This document shows positions 8,886 to 16,881 of a stretch of 35,372 nucleotides of DNA, one piece after another (the stretch's first letter is position 1; every line of letters begins with the position of its first letter). The notes below the pieces were generated by a model. The model did no database searches and was not told where the DNA came from. It saw only the letters and a program-made list of their open reading frames with translations. The DNA is from an uncultured Planctomycetota bacterium (GTDB taxonomy: Bacteria; Planctomycetota; Planctomycetia; Pirellulales; Thermoguttaceae), in the NCBI GenBank assembly GCA_900317365.1, contig ONGM01000001.1, forward strand, positions 1 to 35,372, written 5' to 3'. Made by a program: the position numbers and the translations under genes.

Positions 8886-9824
8886 ATGAGTTATCGAATC
8901 AAAGTCATTGAAGGACGCGCAAGCGCTGCGGGAAAAGAAGTATCACGCGATTCAGGTTATAAAATCGAGTCGGAAGTTACGCGCGTTGGCGCCGGAAGTC
9001 GTTGCGATCTACGCGTCGAAATACCGGGCGTTAAAGACGATCTCCTCTTTCAGATCGAATACCGTAGGATTGACGGTCATGCCACGTTTCAAATTATTCC
9101 GCAAGTTGACGACGCGCTGGAATTTGACGGTCGACCAATTAACGTTGGCGACGAGATTCAATGGATGCTTGGAAGTCGTCTGATCATCTATGATCGCGTC
9201 GTTCTGGAACTCGTTTACAAAAAGAGTTCGCGTTCAAAACCGAAGGAACCCAGTAACGAGGAGAATTCGAATACGAACGCAACGACCTCGGAATCTTGGC
9301 GGCGCCGTCAACCGACTTCGTCGAAGCGACGCGCGGAGCAGTCAAACGACGATTTTGACGATCTCTTCACGCAAGGCGCGTCAACGATCCCTCAGAAGGC
9401 AGATTCGAAGTCGTTGAAAGAGCAATCTTCAACCCAACAGCCGTCGCCGGAAAGTTCAAAACAACGCATACAACTCCTCGTTATCATCTTTTGTTTTGGC
9501 ATGACCGGTCTTCTCATCTTGTCGACGCTACTCTCAGATTTGAATGATGGATTAAATGACGACGAAGCGCGCAAAGTTTTAACGGAAACTTCCGGAGAAA
9601 ACTCCGAACTTGTCAAATTATTTGACATGGCGCTCTGGGCGGAAAAAGGAAACGAAGAAGAAGCGCGCATTCTATATCCGAAAGTCAAAGACGCCGCGCG
9701 CGTCGAATTTAAGGAACAACTTACCAATTCCAACACGTCCCAAAAAGACAAAGAAAAAGTTCACGCACTTTTTAGTTACTTAGACGCTAAAATTGATTCG
9801 TTAAAAGCAGAGGAAGAAGAATAA
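8886..9824 (+). CDS. FHA-like domain protein with one TM helix
   Basis: The 312-aa product has an N-terminal FHA-like beta domain (about residues 20-105), with VGAGSRCDL, a central FQIEYR strand, DGRPINVGDEI and a closing I/V strand. Canonical FHA phosphothreonine residues (the SRxH loop and the NG pair) are not seen, so binding may be non-canonical, as in degenerate FHA domains of secretion-system ring proteins (SctD type). A Ser/Thr/Gln-rich basic linker follows, then a TM helix (LLVIIFCFGMTGLLILSTLL) and an acidic, helical C-terminal part of about 95 residues. An in-frame ATG at 8844 lies inside the previous gene, but AAGGA at 8874-8878 precedes ATG 8886, which I chose. It is set between the two halves of the prepilin peptidase. 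Confidence 0.65.
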   Translation: MSYRIKVIEGRASAAGKEVSRDSGYKIESEVTRVGAGSRCDLRVEIPGVKDDLLFQIEYRRIDGHATFQIIPQVDDALEFDGRPINVGDEIQWMLGSRLIIYDRVVLELVYKKSSRSKPKEPSNEENSNTNATTSESWRRRQPTSSKRRAEQSNDDFDDLFTQGASTIPQKADSKSLKEQSSTQQPSPESSKQRIQLLVIIFCFGMTGLLILSTLLSDLNDGLNDDEARKVLTETSGENSELVKLFDMALWAEKGNEEEARILYPKVKDAARVEFKEQLTNSNTSQKDKEKVHALFSYLDAKIDSLKAEEEE

Positions 9825-9876
9825 GTTTCTTCTCTTCGCGCGCAAGACGACCGGATCAGAATGAGGATAAGAGTCA

Positions 9877-10527
9877 ATGCCCAAGACTAAAGGGAAATTC
9901 AACGCGGCGTTACGTTGCGCGGCGCGACGTCCCGTCGCAACGGCAACGGTTATCGAGTGCGTCGTATATGGAATTGCGTTGCCTTTGGCTTGCCGTCAAA
10001 CTATCGACGGCGAACTTTTCATGACGGCGACGTCCCTTGTTCTCGTTTGGACGTGCGCGCACGCCACCGTTACGGATCTCGTAAGTCGCAAAATATTGAA
10101 CCGAACAACGTACGGCGCCGCGATCGCCATCCTTGGTTTGGCGACCGTCGCTCGATTCTATCCGGAATTCGCGACTCGAGTCGCAAACGTCGGACTCTTG
10201 CCGTCAATCCTTGGCGGCGCCGTTTGCGGCGGAATCTTCCTGGTTCCGTACCTTGCCGGTTCTGGCGGCGCAGGAGACGTTAAGCTGTCATGTTGTCTTG
10301 GGCTCGCGCTCGGATTAGAAAACGGGCTGATCGCGCTTTGCGCGAGTTTCTTCGCGTCCTTCGTTTACGGTCTGACGCGCTTCATTGTCGGCAAAATCGA
10401 GAAGAGTCGGAACGCGGAACCGGCGGAAAAGGTTCTCGTACCGATGGCGCCCTGTTTTTTTTTCGGCGCGCTCTTTGTGCTTTCAGGACTTGGAAGCGCT
10501 TTTCAATATTCCGATTTACCATGGTAA
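9877..10527 (+). CDS. cpaA: A24 prepilin peptidase (CpaA/TadV-like)
   Basis: This 216-aa polytopic membrane protein is an aspartic prepilin peptidase that would cut the leader of the Flp pilin and pseudopilins. The two expected catalytic aspartates are visible: TDLVSRKILN contains the first, and GSGGAGDVKL contains the GxGD motif. Length and about six hydrophobic segments fit the short TadV/CpaA class. Its N-terminal Cys-rich domain is absent here and present in the gene at 8183-8881. A GAGGA-type ribosome binding site lies about 10 bp before the ATG. The next gene, 20 bp away, is a candidate substrate. Confidence 0.9.
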   Translation: MPKTKGKFNAALRCAARRPVATATVIECVVYGIALPLACRQTIDGELFMTATSLVLVWTCAHATVTDLVSRKILNRTTYGAAIAILGLATVARFYPEFATRVANVGLLPSILGGAVCGGIFLVPYLAGSGGAGDVKLSCCLGLALGLENGLIALCASFFASFVYGLTRFIVGKIEKSRNAEPAEKVLVPMAPCFFFGALFVLSGLGSAFQYSDLPW

Positions 10528-10547
10528 CAAACTGAAGAGGCAACGTT

Positions 10548-10721
10548 ATGCACAAAAGGCGCAGACGCTTGATAAAGCGACGCGGTCTCATTTCGATGGA
10601 CTATATCATGGCGATGGCGGTAGCCGTCGTCATCACGTTTGGCTTTTACGAATTACTCCTCAAGGGATTGTCGGCGCTTTTTCGATATACGTCCGACGCT
10701 TTAGGTTGGCTACCCTTTTAA
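10548..10721 (+). CDS. flp: Candidate Flp major pilin (57 aa)
   Basis: This small gene encodes 57 residues. It begins with a strongly basic leader (MHKRRRRLIKRR), then Gly13 followed by LISMDY and a hydrophobic stretch (IMAMAVAVVITFGFYELLL), ending after a short amphipathic tail. Flp-type class III prepilins are cut after Gly and carry Glu-Tyr at mature positions 5 and 6; here Asp-Tyr occupies those positions, a conservative change. The mature protein would have 44 residues, near the small end of the family. It sits 20 bp after the A24 peptidase and 13 bp before a TadE-like gene, exactly where a pilin is expected. GAAGAGG at 10534-10540 is a good ribosome binding site. It could instead be another small pseudopilin, but no other Flp candidate is present in the window. 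Confidence 0.75.
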   Translation: MHKRRRRLIKRRGLISMDYIMAMAVAVVITFGFYELLLKGLSALFRYTSDALGWLPF

Positions 10722-10734
10722 CACAGGTCGCGTT

Positions 10735-11541
10735 ATGTCATTTTTTCCAGACGGCAATATGATCGCGTGGGGCGGTTCGACGTTCTTCGTCTTTACGCTC
10801 TGCACGTTCCTTTTTGTAGCTTCAGCGATCGTCGCCGGAAGTCGTGGGAGCAAACACGCCAAAGAGGCGATAAAAAAACTACCGCGCGACGAAGAGGGCA
10901 TTGCGTACGCGCTTTCTGTGATTATGCTTCTTCCGCTATACGTACTCTTAATGTGCGCCACCATGGAGCTTTGTTTCCTAGTTACGGCGCGACTCGGGGT
11001 GGAGCGGGCGTCCTTTGCGGCGGCGCGGGCTTGCGCGGTGCGGTGCGCGGTCGATCGGCCGTCTGACAGAAGCGGCTCCGACCCGCTCACAAAGGACGGA
11101 CGCGACGCCGCGCAGAAGGCGCTCGTCGAAGCGCTCATGCCCTTCGCGAGCGGTTTGGACGTCTATAAGACCCCGTCAGACGCAAACGCCGCGAACGCCT
11201 ACGTCAAAGCGTATAAGAGCTACCTCGCAAGTCAAGGCGCGACTCAAACGGTTAAGGACTCCTACCTTCTCGCGCGTTGGGCGAGCGCTGAAAAGCGCGC
11301 GTCCGTCGCGTTTAAAACGGCGCCTATCGGCGGAACAGGCGGGCGACCTTGCGATATGGCGGTCACGGCGACCGTAACGTACGACGCGCCTTTCCACTTC
11401 CCGTTAGTCGGTCGACTCCTCGGCGGTAAATCAAAAAACGGCGCCGTCGTTTACACCATGCAGGCGACGGCGACGCTTCCGGTCGACGCGCCCCGTAATA
11501 ATACAGGCTTCCTCGGCGCGCCTCCGCCGAAGAATAACTAG
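10735..11541 (+). CDS. TadE-like pseudopilin with an extra N-terminal TM helix
   Basis: The 268-aa product has a TM helix at about residues 10-36. A second segment, EEGIAYALSVIMLLPLYVLL (about 53-72), fits the TadE pattern of Gly and hydrophobic residues with a Pro near the middle. The rest is a predicted extracytoplasmic domain with several Cys, Ala-rich stretches and a Pro/Asn-rich end. TadE family proteins are minor pseudopilins cut by the prepilin peptidase, but the leader is usually short; here an added helix of about 40 residues precedes it, so cleavage would release a separate membrane peptide. The ribosome binding site is weak (ACAGG). Sequence from about 10990 to 11560 is more GC-rich than the neighbouring genes. 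Confidence 0.7.
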   Translation: MSFFPDGNMIAWGGSTFFVFTLCTFLFVASAIVAGSRGSKHAKEAIKKLPRDEEGIAYALSVIMLLPLYVLLMCATMELCFLVTARLGVERASFAAARACAVRCAVDRPSDRSGSDPLTKDGRDAAQKALVEALMPFASGLDVYKTPSDANAANAYVKAYKSYLASQGATQTVKDSYLLARWASAEKRASVAFKTAPIGGTGGRPCDMAVTATVTYDAPFHFPLVGRLLGGKSKNGAVVYTMQATATLPVDAPRNNTGFLGAPPPKNN

Positions 11542-11604
11542 TCGCCTCAGGTCGCCCCGTATCCAAACCACGTTCACCCACGCGAAAGAAACGAAAGATC
11601 CCTC

Positions 11605-14562
11605 ATGACGTATCAAGAAATCGGCGCGAAGATGCGCGCGTTCGCCGCGAAGCTCGCAAATCTGAAACGCGACGTCGGCGGTATGATGTTCTCCGGACTC
11701 ATTTCGTGCGTCGGACTCACGGCGCTCTCGGTTTTTTCCATCAACGTCTGTTCGGAGGCGCTCGAACGCGAACGTATGCAAAACGCGGCGGACGCGGCGG
11801 CTTACACGTCCGCAACGTGGTTCGCGCGCGGAATGAACGCCGTCGTGTCGCTGAATCATCAAATCGGCGAAAAAACCGCTTTCACCGTCGTCGCCGAAGC
11901 AATGGCCGGTCCTGAGCCAACTTTCGTCCGATCAAAAGAAGAAATGGAGATCGATTCGCTTCTGAAAAAGCTCAATGGAGACGCGCCGGATATAAAAAAG
12001 CGTTCAAAAGAAAGAAAATCCATTAAATCGATAACCAAGACGGCGGTAAACTCAGACGCGCAACAGGTAGGCGGCGGCGCTTTTTATGACGCGAGAATGC
12101 GCTTAAAATACGGCGAGGCTATCTTACTCAATACGAAAGCGCGCGCGAACGAAGCGTACAATGCGTCTCTCTCGCTCCCAAGAGGAGGGTCGATTCTGAG
12201 ACAAGGTACGAAGATTATTCACACCACCGCGAATTTTCAAGAAGCGACTGAACTTGCCATTGGCGACACGACTTCACAACTCAGCGACCTTCTCCAGCAA
12301 ATCAGCGACAAGCTTCAAAGCGGTCAAGATTTCATCAACCAGATCGCGGACAGCGTAAGAAACGTCAATAATACGATCGATCAGGTTACAAGCTATTTGT
12401 GGGGCAATAACAGTATTCAAGCGTACCTTCGCAACACCGCTAACGAAATCCGAAACCTTGACGACGAGCTTGAACGATATCTAACGGATCAATTTAAAGA
12501 ATCGGAGATTTATAAAGAATTTCGACAAAACGTCGACGAAATAAAAAAAGAACTGGACGACACAATAAACGAATTGCTTCCCGATCTGGAAGTCGAAATC
12601 GGAAACCTTAAAGTCACACTTAAAACACGAGAAATGACGGAAGACGTTATTTCAAAAGCGGCGCAGAAAATCGATTTCATCAACGAATCGGTCGAAACGA
12701 TTAAAAGCGAAGCGGAACGTATTCAAAACAAACTCAAACGGGAATACGACAGAATACGAGCGCAAATCAACGACGTCGAAGACAGAGTCGCCAAAGAAAT
12801 CGAACGCGTCGCCAAACGAATTGACGGATGGCTGACAGACGTCAAAGAAGGAGTTGATAAAGTAAAAGAGTTTTTCGGTAGCGTCGAAAGCGCTTTGCGT
12901 TCCGCTTCCACAATGCTTGCAAAAGCGCAAGAATTGGTCGACAAAATTAACGATCTCATCAAAGGAGGAAAAGCGCTCGCTTCGTTGGTTCGTACCTTTA
13001 GCGGACATAATATTCTCCATGAGGAATATAAAGATCTCATGGATCTTCAAGATCAACTTTTAAGCGCAACCGTAGGAGTCGTTAAGATTAAGGACGATCT
13101 CCGTAAAGGAATAGAAAAGATCAGTCAAGAACTCACGACGGTCGCCGGCGCCGACAAGGCTAAGGTCGCAGAACGCTCCATCGCCAAACTCATCGCCGAC
13201 GCCACGAATAAACTTCTGAAAGAATACGGCGTGGACTATTGCGTCGTTACGCCTCTCGACGGAGTTTCCAATAACTTCGTTTCGTCCGGGGGCAAAAGCC
13301 AAAACGTCAACGTCGTCAACGCGAGCGCCGGACCGATTCCAACGTTGCCAATCCTCGCTGAAACGGCGCCGGTCGTGAAATCAACGGTCAATCGACATAT
13401 AAACAATGCGAAAAATCGAAAATGGAAGAATTCGAGCAGGTCGGCGGCTCCATTCGACAAACTACCAGCCATACCCTGGGAGGGCGACGACAACTCCAGC
13501 TATATCGACGTTACCAAAGACGTCTACGACGCTACCTTTCTCGCGCTTTTCGTTGCAAACATACCGGAAGCAATCCAATTGATGTGTAGTTGGTATACGT
13601 TCCCCATGGGGGCGCGCGCAATGTATTACCTAACGAAGATGCTAATTAGAGGCGACGATATCAAGAGTTCCTGGAAAAACGAGCGATACGGATTTCGCAA
13701 TAATCCGAGCGTGTGGAGCTACCCGACGGACGCGTTCAATTACAAAGACGAAGAGGTTTCGCAATGGGTTCGCGCGTCCTATCCCGCGCTCGACGAAATG
13801 CGCGCGCGTATTCGTCAAAACTACCGAAAAAAGCTTCGAGAATCGAATTTCACTACGTATTTCGTCGCGTGGACTTATCGTTACGCTCTCAGCGAATCCT
13901 TCTACTGCCGCTCCGGCGTCCAACGACCTTACGCAGGAAAAGGCGGCAACTACGTCGCAAGCGAACCTGCGTCGATGTACGTTATACCGGGAACAAACCC
14001 GAAAAACAAAGGCAACGAGCCGATGTGGGTTGACCCCAACCTGCGAAACGACACGATCGACAACCTCTTTACCGTAAGCGCCGCCGTACAAAAGAGACGC
14101 GAACCGATTGGGAACTCCAAACTCTTTGTGCGTATCGGCGCGACAAAAGGAACCGCCGCGATCGGTCAGGCGTATATTTATCCGTCGAACGGTCGAAACG
14201 AACAAGACGGGTCAAATCGATTGCAAACGAAAAGCGACGCGGACGTCAAATTTCAACCGTTCACAGCTTGGGACACGCTCGGATGGAAGAATAAGAACCC
14301 CGGCGGTCCGCCGATCTTCGACTCGATTGAATGGGACTCGCAGCCTACCGGCGGCGGTGACGGATTGAGTTATGAAGAGTTCATGAAGAAGAAATCGATA
14401 CCCGGTTCGAAACGAACGCAAGTCGAGTTCACATGGCAGGCGAGCATGTGTCCGGTAACGAGATCGCGGTTGCAACGTCTCGCGAATAATCCGGACGCGG
14501 ATTCCGCGCTTCGCGCTGCGGCGAAAAGCGCGGCGGAAAACGTCTCGGTCGTCTCGCAATAG
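11605..14562 (+). CDS. Large TadG-like Tad locus protein with long coiled coil
   Basis: The 985-aa protein carries a TadG-like N-terminus: one TM helix (about residues 26-49, GLISCVGLTALSVFSINVCS), then ERERMQNAADAAAYTSATWF, which fits the TadG N-terminal helix ending in an Asn-Ala-Ala-Asp-Ala-Ala-Ala block. A long charged helical region (about 219-515) rich in Lys/Glu/Asp/Ile heptads looks like a coiled coil. The C-terminal 400 residues are unrecognised and probably extracytoplasmic. No VWA MIDAS motif (DxSxS), common in TadG proteins, is visible. Family members are typically 400-600 aa, so this is long. It lies between two TadE-like genes. The ribosome binding site is poor (GAAAGA). Confidence 0.7.
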   Translation: MTYQEIGAKMRAFAAKLANLKRDVGGMMFSGLISCVGLTALSVFSINVCSEALERERMQNAADAAAYTSATWFARGMNAVVSLNHQIGEKTAFTVVAEAMAGPEPTFVRSKEEMEIDSLLKKLNGDAPDIKKRSKERKSIKSITKTAVNSDAQQVGGGAFYDARMRLKYGEAILLNTKARANEAYNASLSLPRGGSILRQGTKIIHTTANFQEATELAIGDTTSQLSDLLQQISDKLQSGQDFINQIADSVRNVNNTIDQVTSYLWGNNSIQAYLRNTANEIRNLDDELERYLTDQFKESEIYKEFRQNVDEIKKELDDTINELLPDLEVEIGNLKVTLKTREMTEDVISKAAQKIDFINESVETIKSEAERIQNKLKREYDRIRAQINDVEDRVAKEIERVAKRIDGWLTDVKEGVDKVKEFFGSVESALRSASTMLAKAQELVDKINDLIKGGKALASLVRTFSGHNILHEEYKDLMDLQDQLLSATVGVVKIKDDLRKGIEKISQELTTVAGADKAKVAERSIAKLIADATNKLLKEYGVDYCVVTPLDGVSNNFVSSGGKSQNVNVVNASAGPIPTLPILAETAPVVKSTVNRHINNAKNRKWKNSSRSAAPFDKLPAIPWEGDDNSSYIDVTKDVYDATFLALFVANIPEAIQLMCSWYTFPMGARAMYYLTKMLIRGDDIKSSWKNERYGFRNNPSVWSYPTDAFNYKDEEVSQWVRASYPALDEMRARIRQNYRKKLRESNFTTYFVAWTYRYALSESFYCRSGVQRPYAGKGGNYVASEPASMYVIPGTNPKNKGNEPMWVDPNLRNDTIDNLFTVSAAVQKRREPIGNSKLFVRIGATKGTAAIGQAYIYPSNGRNEQDGSNRLQTKSDADVKFQPFTAWDTLGWKNKNPGGPPIFDSIEWDSQPTGGGDGLSYEEFMKKKSIPGSKRTQVEFTWQASMCPVTRSRLQRLANNPDADSALRAAAKSAAENVSVVSQ

Positions 14563-14617
14563 AAATCGCGCGTCGAGAATCGTTATGTTACAATACAAGA
14601 AATCGAGTGAGAACGTT

Positions 14618-15130
14618 ATGAAACGCGCATATGTTTATCGAAAAGCCGCGCGCGCCCGACGCGGACTCGCGCCCTTCGAGTTTATTATGTTGCTCCCGAT
14701 CTGGGTTCTCTTTATGTGCCTGATCCTGCACGTCGGTTCCGCCGGAATCACTTCGATCCGCGTAACGAACCAGACGCGTTACGACGCTTGGAAACAACGC
14801 GAACAAAAGCCGCCGACCGACGTCGCGCCGATGGTATGGAAGCACGGACAACAGCAAGGCGAAATCAAAGCGAAGAAGAATAGCGATATTCGAACGGGAA
14901 CGTACTTTGATCGATGGAATAATAAATTCTCCTCCGAACAATCGCTTTATACGGGCTCTTGGAATAGCGACTCCGTTACTAAGAGCCAATTAAGCGGTTC
15001 GGCGTCGTCGAATATGAACTCCCAACAGACGTACTACAGTCAGATTCGCGGCGATTTAACGCGCAACGGCGCGCCGGATTTTCCTCGAGCAAGAAGCTCG
15101 GCCGCCGCGCAAAATATCCCCAATAAATAG
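14618..15130 (+). CDS. Second TadE-like pseudopilin
   Basis: The 170-aa protein starts with a very basic leader (MKRAYVYRKAARARRG), then LAPFEFIMLLPIWVLFMCLI, a close fit to the TadE pattern with Glu at mature position 5 and a Pro in the hydrophobic stretch. The rest is a polar, Gln/Ser/Asn-rich outer domain with repeated SS/QS stretches. An in-frame ATG at 14585 would add 11 residues, but the stretch GTGAGAACGTT before ATG 14618 resembles the start context of the Flp gene, so I prefer 14618; the choice is not certain. It ends the Tad part of the operon, and the next gene follows by 36 bp. Confidence 0.75.
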   Translation: MKRAYVYRKAARARRGLAPFEFIMLLPIWVLFMCLILHVGSAGITSIRVTNQTRYDAWKQREQKPPTDVAPMVWKHGQQQGEIKAKKNSDIRTGTYFDRWNNKFSSEQSLYTGSWNSDSVTKSQLSGSASSNMNSQQTYYSQIRGDLTRNGAPDFPRARSSAAAQNIPNK

Positions 15131-15166
15131 CTTGCTTTAACGATAACGTCAAGGAGAACGCGCGTC

Positions 15167-16750
15167 ATGTCGCTTCGTTCACGTCGAATTTTACGATTGG
15201 CGATTCTTTGCGTCGCGTGCGCTTTATCGCGCGCGTCCGACGGCGCCAGTCCGAACGTTAAATTTACCGTCGGAGAAGTCGAAGACGGACTCGTTGTCTT
15301 CAACGCCGCCGTTACGCGCGGCGTCGCGCCGCAAGAACTCGTTATTCCGAGCGAGTTTGACGATATGACCGCCGTCGTCTGGCGTAGCGAAGACCCGAAC
15401 GAAGCGCCGCCGGAATCTCTCCAAGGAAAAAAAGTTGTCGCCGTCGGAGGGTTTACCGAAGAGTCGCTCGAGGCTCTTCTCAACGGCGGAGGGAACTCAA
15501 GATCGACGTCGTGGGCCGGAGCGCGACGTATCGTCGTGCCCCAAGGCGTCGAACGCATTCAAGCGCACGCTTTTGAAAACTGTAACTCGCTCGCGCAAAT
15601 CGTCTTGCCGACCGGTCTGCTCGCGATCGAGCCGTACGCGTTTGCCGGCTGCGAATCGCTAACGAACGTCGTCGTGCCGGAAAGTTGTGAAATAATCGGC
15701 GACGCCGCGTTCGAAAACTGCGTCAAGCTGAAAAGCGTCGAACTACCTACAACGCTCGACTCCATTCAGGATTTCGTTTTCAGTCAATGCGACTCGCTCG
15801 TCGAAGTTCGCATGCCTTCGAGTCTCGAAAGCATTGGAGAAAACGCGTTTATCGGGTGCGATTCCCTCGTCTCGGCGGATATTCCGCAAGGCGTCGAATA
15901 CGTCGGCGCAGGAGCGTTTCGACAATGCGTCCGACTGCGCGAAGTAAAAATTCCGGCGAGCGTGGGTTTCATCGACGGATTCGACTACGACCCGGAAGCG
16001 ATTTTTCCTACTTACCCGCCGTTCGCAGAATGCCCCGCGCTTAAATCAATCGACGTCGACCCGAAAAATCAAAACTATGCGTCCGTCGACGGCGTCCTCT
16101 TTACCAAAGATAAAGACGCCGTTCTCCACTATCCGCCTGGGAAAATGGAGACCGAGTACGTTATTCCAAAATCTGCGACTCAAATTGCCTCGCGCGCCTT
16201 CGAAGGCGTCTACTCCCTAAAACGCGTCGTCCTTCACGATGCGATCGAAGAAATCGGCGCCTACGCCTTCAGCGGTTGCGGCGACGTCGAAGAAATAACG
16301 CTCCCCAAACGACTCTCAACCCTAGGCGAGGGCGCGTTTGCGCGATGTTCGTCCTTGGATAAAATCGTCGTTCCGAAAGGCGTCAAGGAGATCAAGAGCA
16401 AGACTTTCTTCTATTGTCGGGCGCTTAGGGAGGTGGAGTTGCCGGAAAAACTCAGCGCAATCGGGGACTCCGTCTTCGCATGGTGCGCCTCGCTCGAAAA
16501 AATTAACCTGCCGAAAGGCGTTAAGGCGATCGAACGGCAGACCTTCTATCGGTGCGGCGCCCTCAAAGAAATCAGCCTGCCCGCCTCAATCCAGGCGATC
16601 GACGACGACGCCTTCCGCGCCTGTAACGCCGCCTTGATCGTCCAACAAGACTCCTTCCCACACCAATGGGCTGCGGAAACAAATCATCCCTTCAAAATCG
16701 CTGCCGACGATCCAAACGCTAAGGCGACGCCCCCTCAGAACCCGCGCTAG
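15167..16750 (+). CDS. Secreted BspA-like LRR_5 protein
   Basis: This 527-aa protein has an N-terminal signal peptide (basic MSLRSRR, hydrophobic AILCVACAL, cleavage probably in the Ser/Ala/Asp stretch near residues 22-28). It then has at least 12 LRR_5 (TpLRR/BspA) repeats of about 23 residues with the pattern VxLPxxLxxIxxxAFxxCxSL. Between repeats lies the typical insert YASVDGVLFTKDKDAVLHYP. It ends in the C-cap form DSFPHQWAAE, found at the solenoid ends of its paralogues. AAGGAG at 15150-15155 gives a strong ribosome binding site. BspA-like proteins are known in surface adhesion and host contact. No sortase or other anchor is visible. Its position 36 bp downstream of the Tad operon suggests co-transcription. 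Confidence 0.9.
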   Translation: MSLRSRRILRLAILCVACALSRASDGASPNVKFTVGEVEDGLVVFNAAVTRGVAPQELVIPSEFDDMTAVVWRSEDPNEAPPESLQGKKVVAVGGFTEESLEALLNGGGNSRSTSWAGARRIVVPQGVERIQAHAFENCNSLAQIVLPTGLLAIEPYAFAGCESLTNVVVPESCEIIGDAAFENCVKLKSVELPTTLDSIQDFVFSQCDSLVEVRMPSSLESIGENAFIGCDSLVSADIPQGVEYVGAGAFRQCVRLREVKIPASVGFIDGFDYDPEAIFPTYPPFAECPALKSIDVDPKNQNYASVDGVLFTKDKDAVLHYPPGKMETEYVIPKSATQIASRAFEGVYSLKRVVLHDAIEEIGAYAFSGCGDVEEITLPKRLSTLGEGAFARCSSLDKIVVPKGVKEIKSKTFFYCRALREVELPEKLSAIGDSVFAWCASLEKINLPKGVKAIERQTFYRCGALKEISLPASIQAIDDDAFRACNAALIVQQDSFPHQWAAETNHPFKIAADDPNAKATPPQNPR

Positions 16751-16758
16751 AAATTATA

Positions 16759-16876
16759 GCCCGCCTGCCCTCCTCGCCTCGCAAGGCGCTAGGCGAGGCG
16801 ACAGGCCAGGCGAGGCGACAGGGCGCCCTACCCTCGCCGCGCTCGGCGACTCGCTGCGGAAGGCAGGCAGGCGGGC
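16759..16876. terminator. GC-rich inverted repeat between convergent genes
   Basis: The arms GCCCGCCTGCC (16759-16769) and GGCAGGCGGGC (16866-16876) are perfect inverted copies. The interior holds smaller palindromes (GCCTCGC/GCGAGGC) and a near-tandem block AGGCGAGGCGACAGG. It sits in the 131-bp gap where the two LRR genes converge, so a bidirectional termination or transcription-collision role is likely. No clear T-run is present. Related AGGCAGGC sequence occurs near 21511-21520 and 28551-28601. Confidence 0.5.
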
Positions 16877-16881
16877 GGGCG

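Noticed and set aside
16338..16637. Frame inside the first LRR gene that looked like a small Arg/Ser-rich protein
   Set aside because: It is a frame shadow of the repeats; composition follows the repeat DNA.
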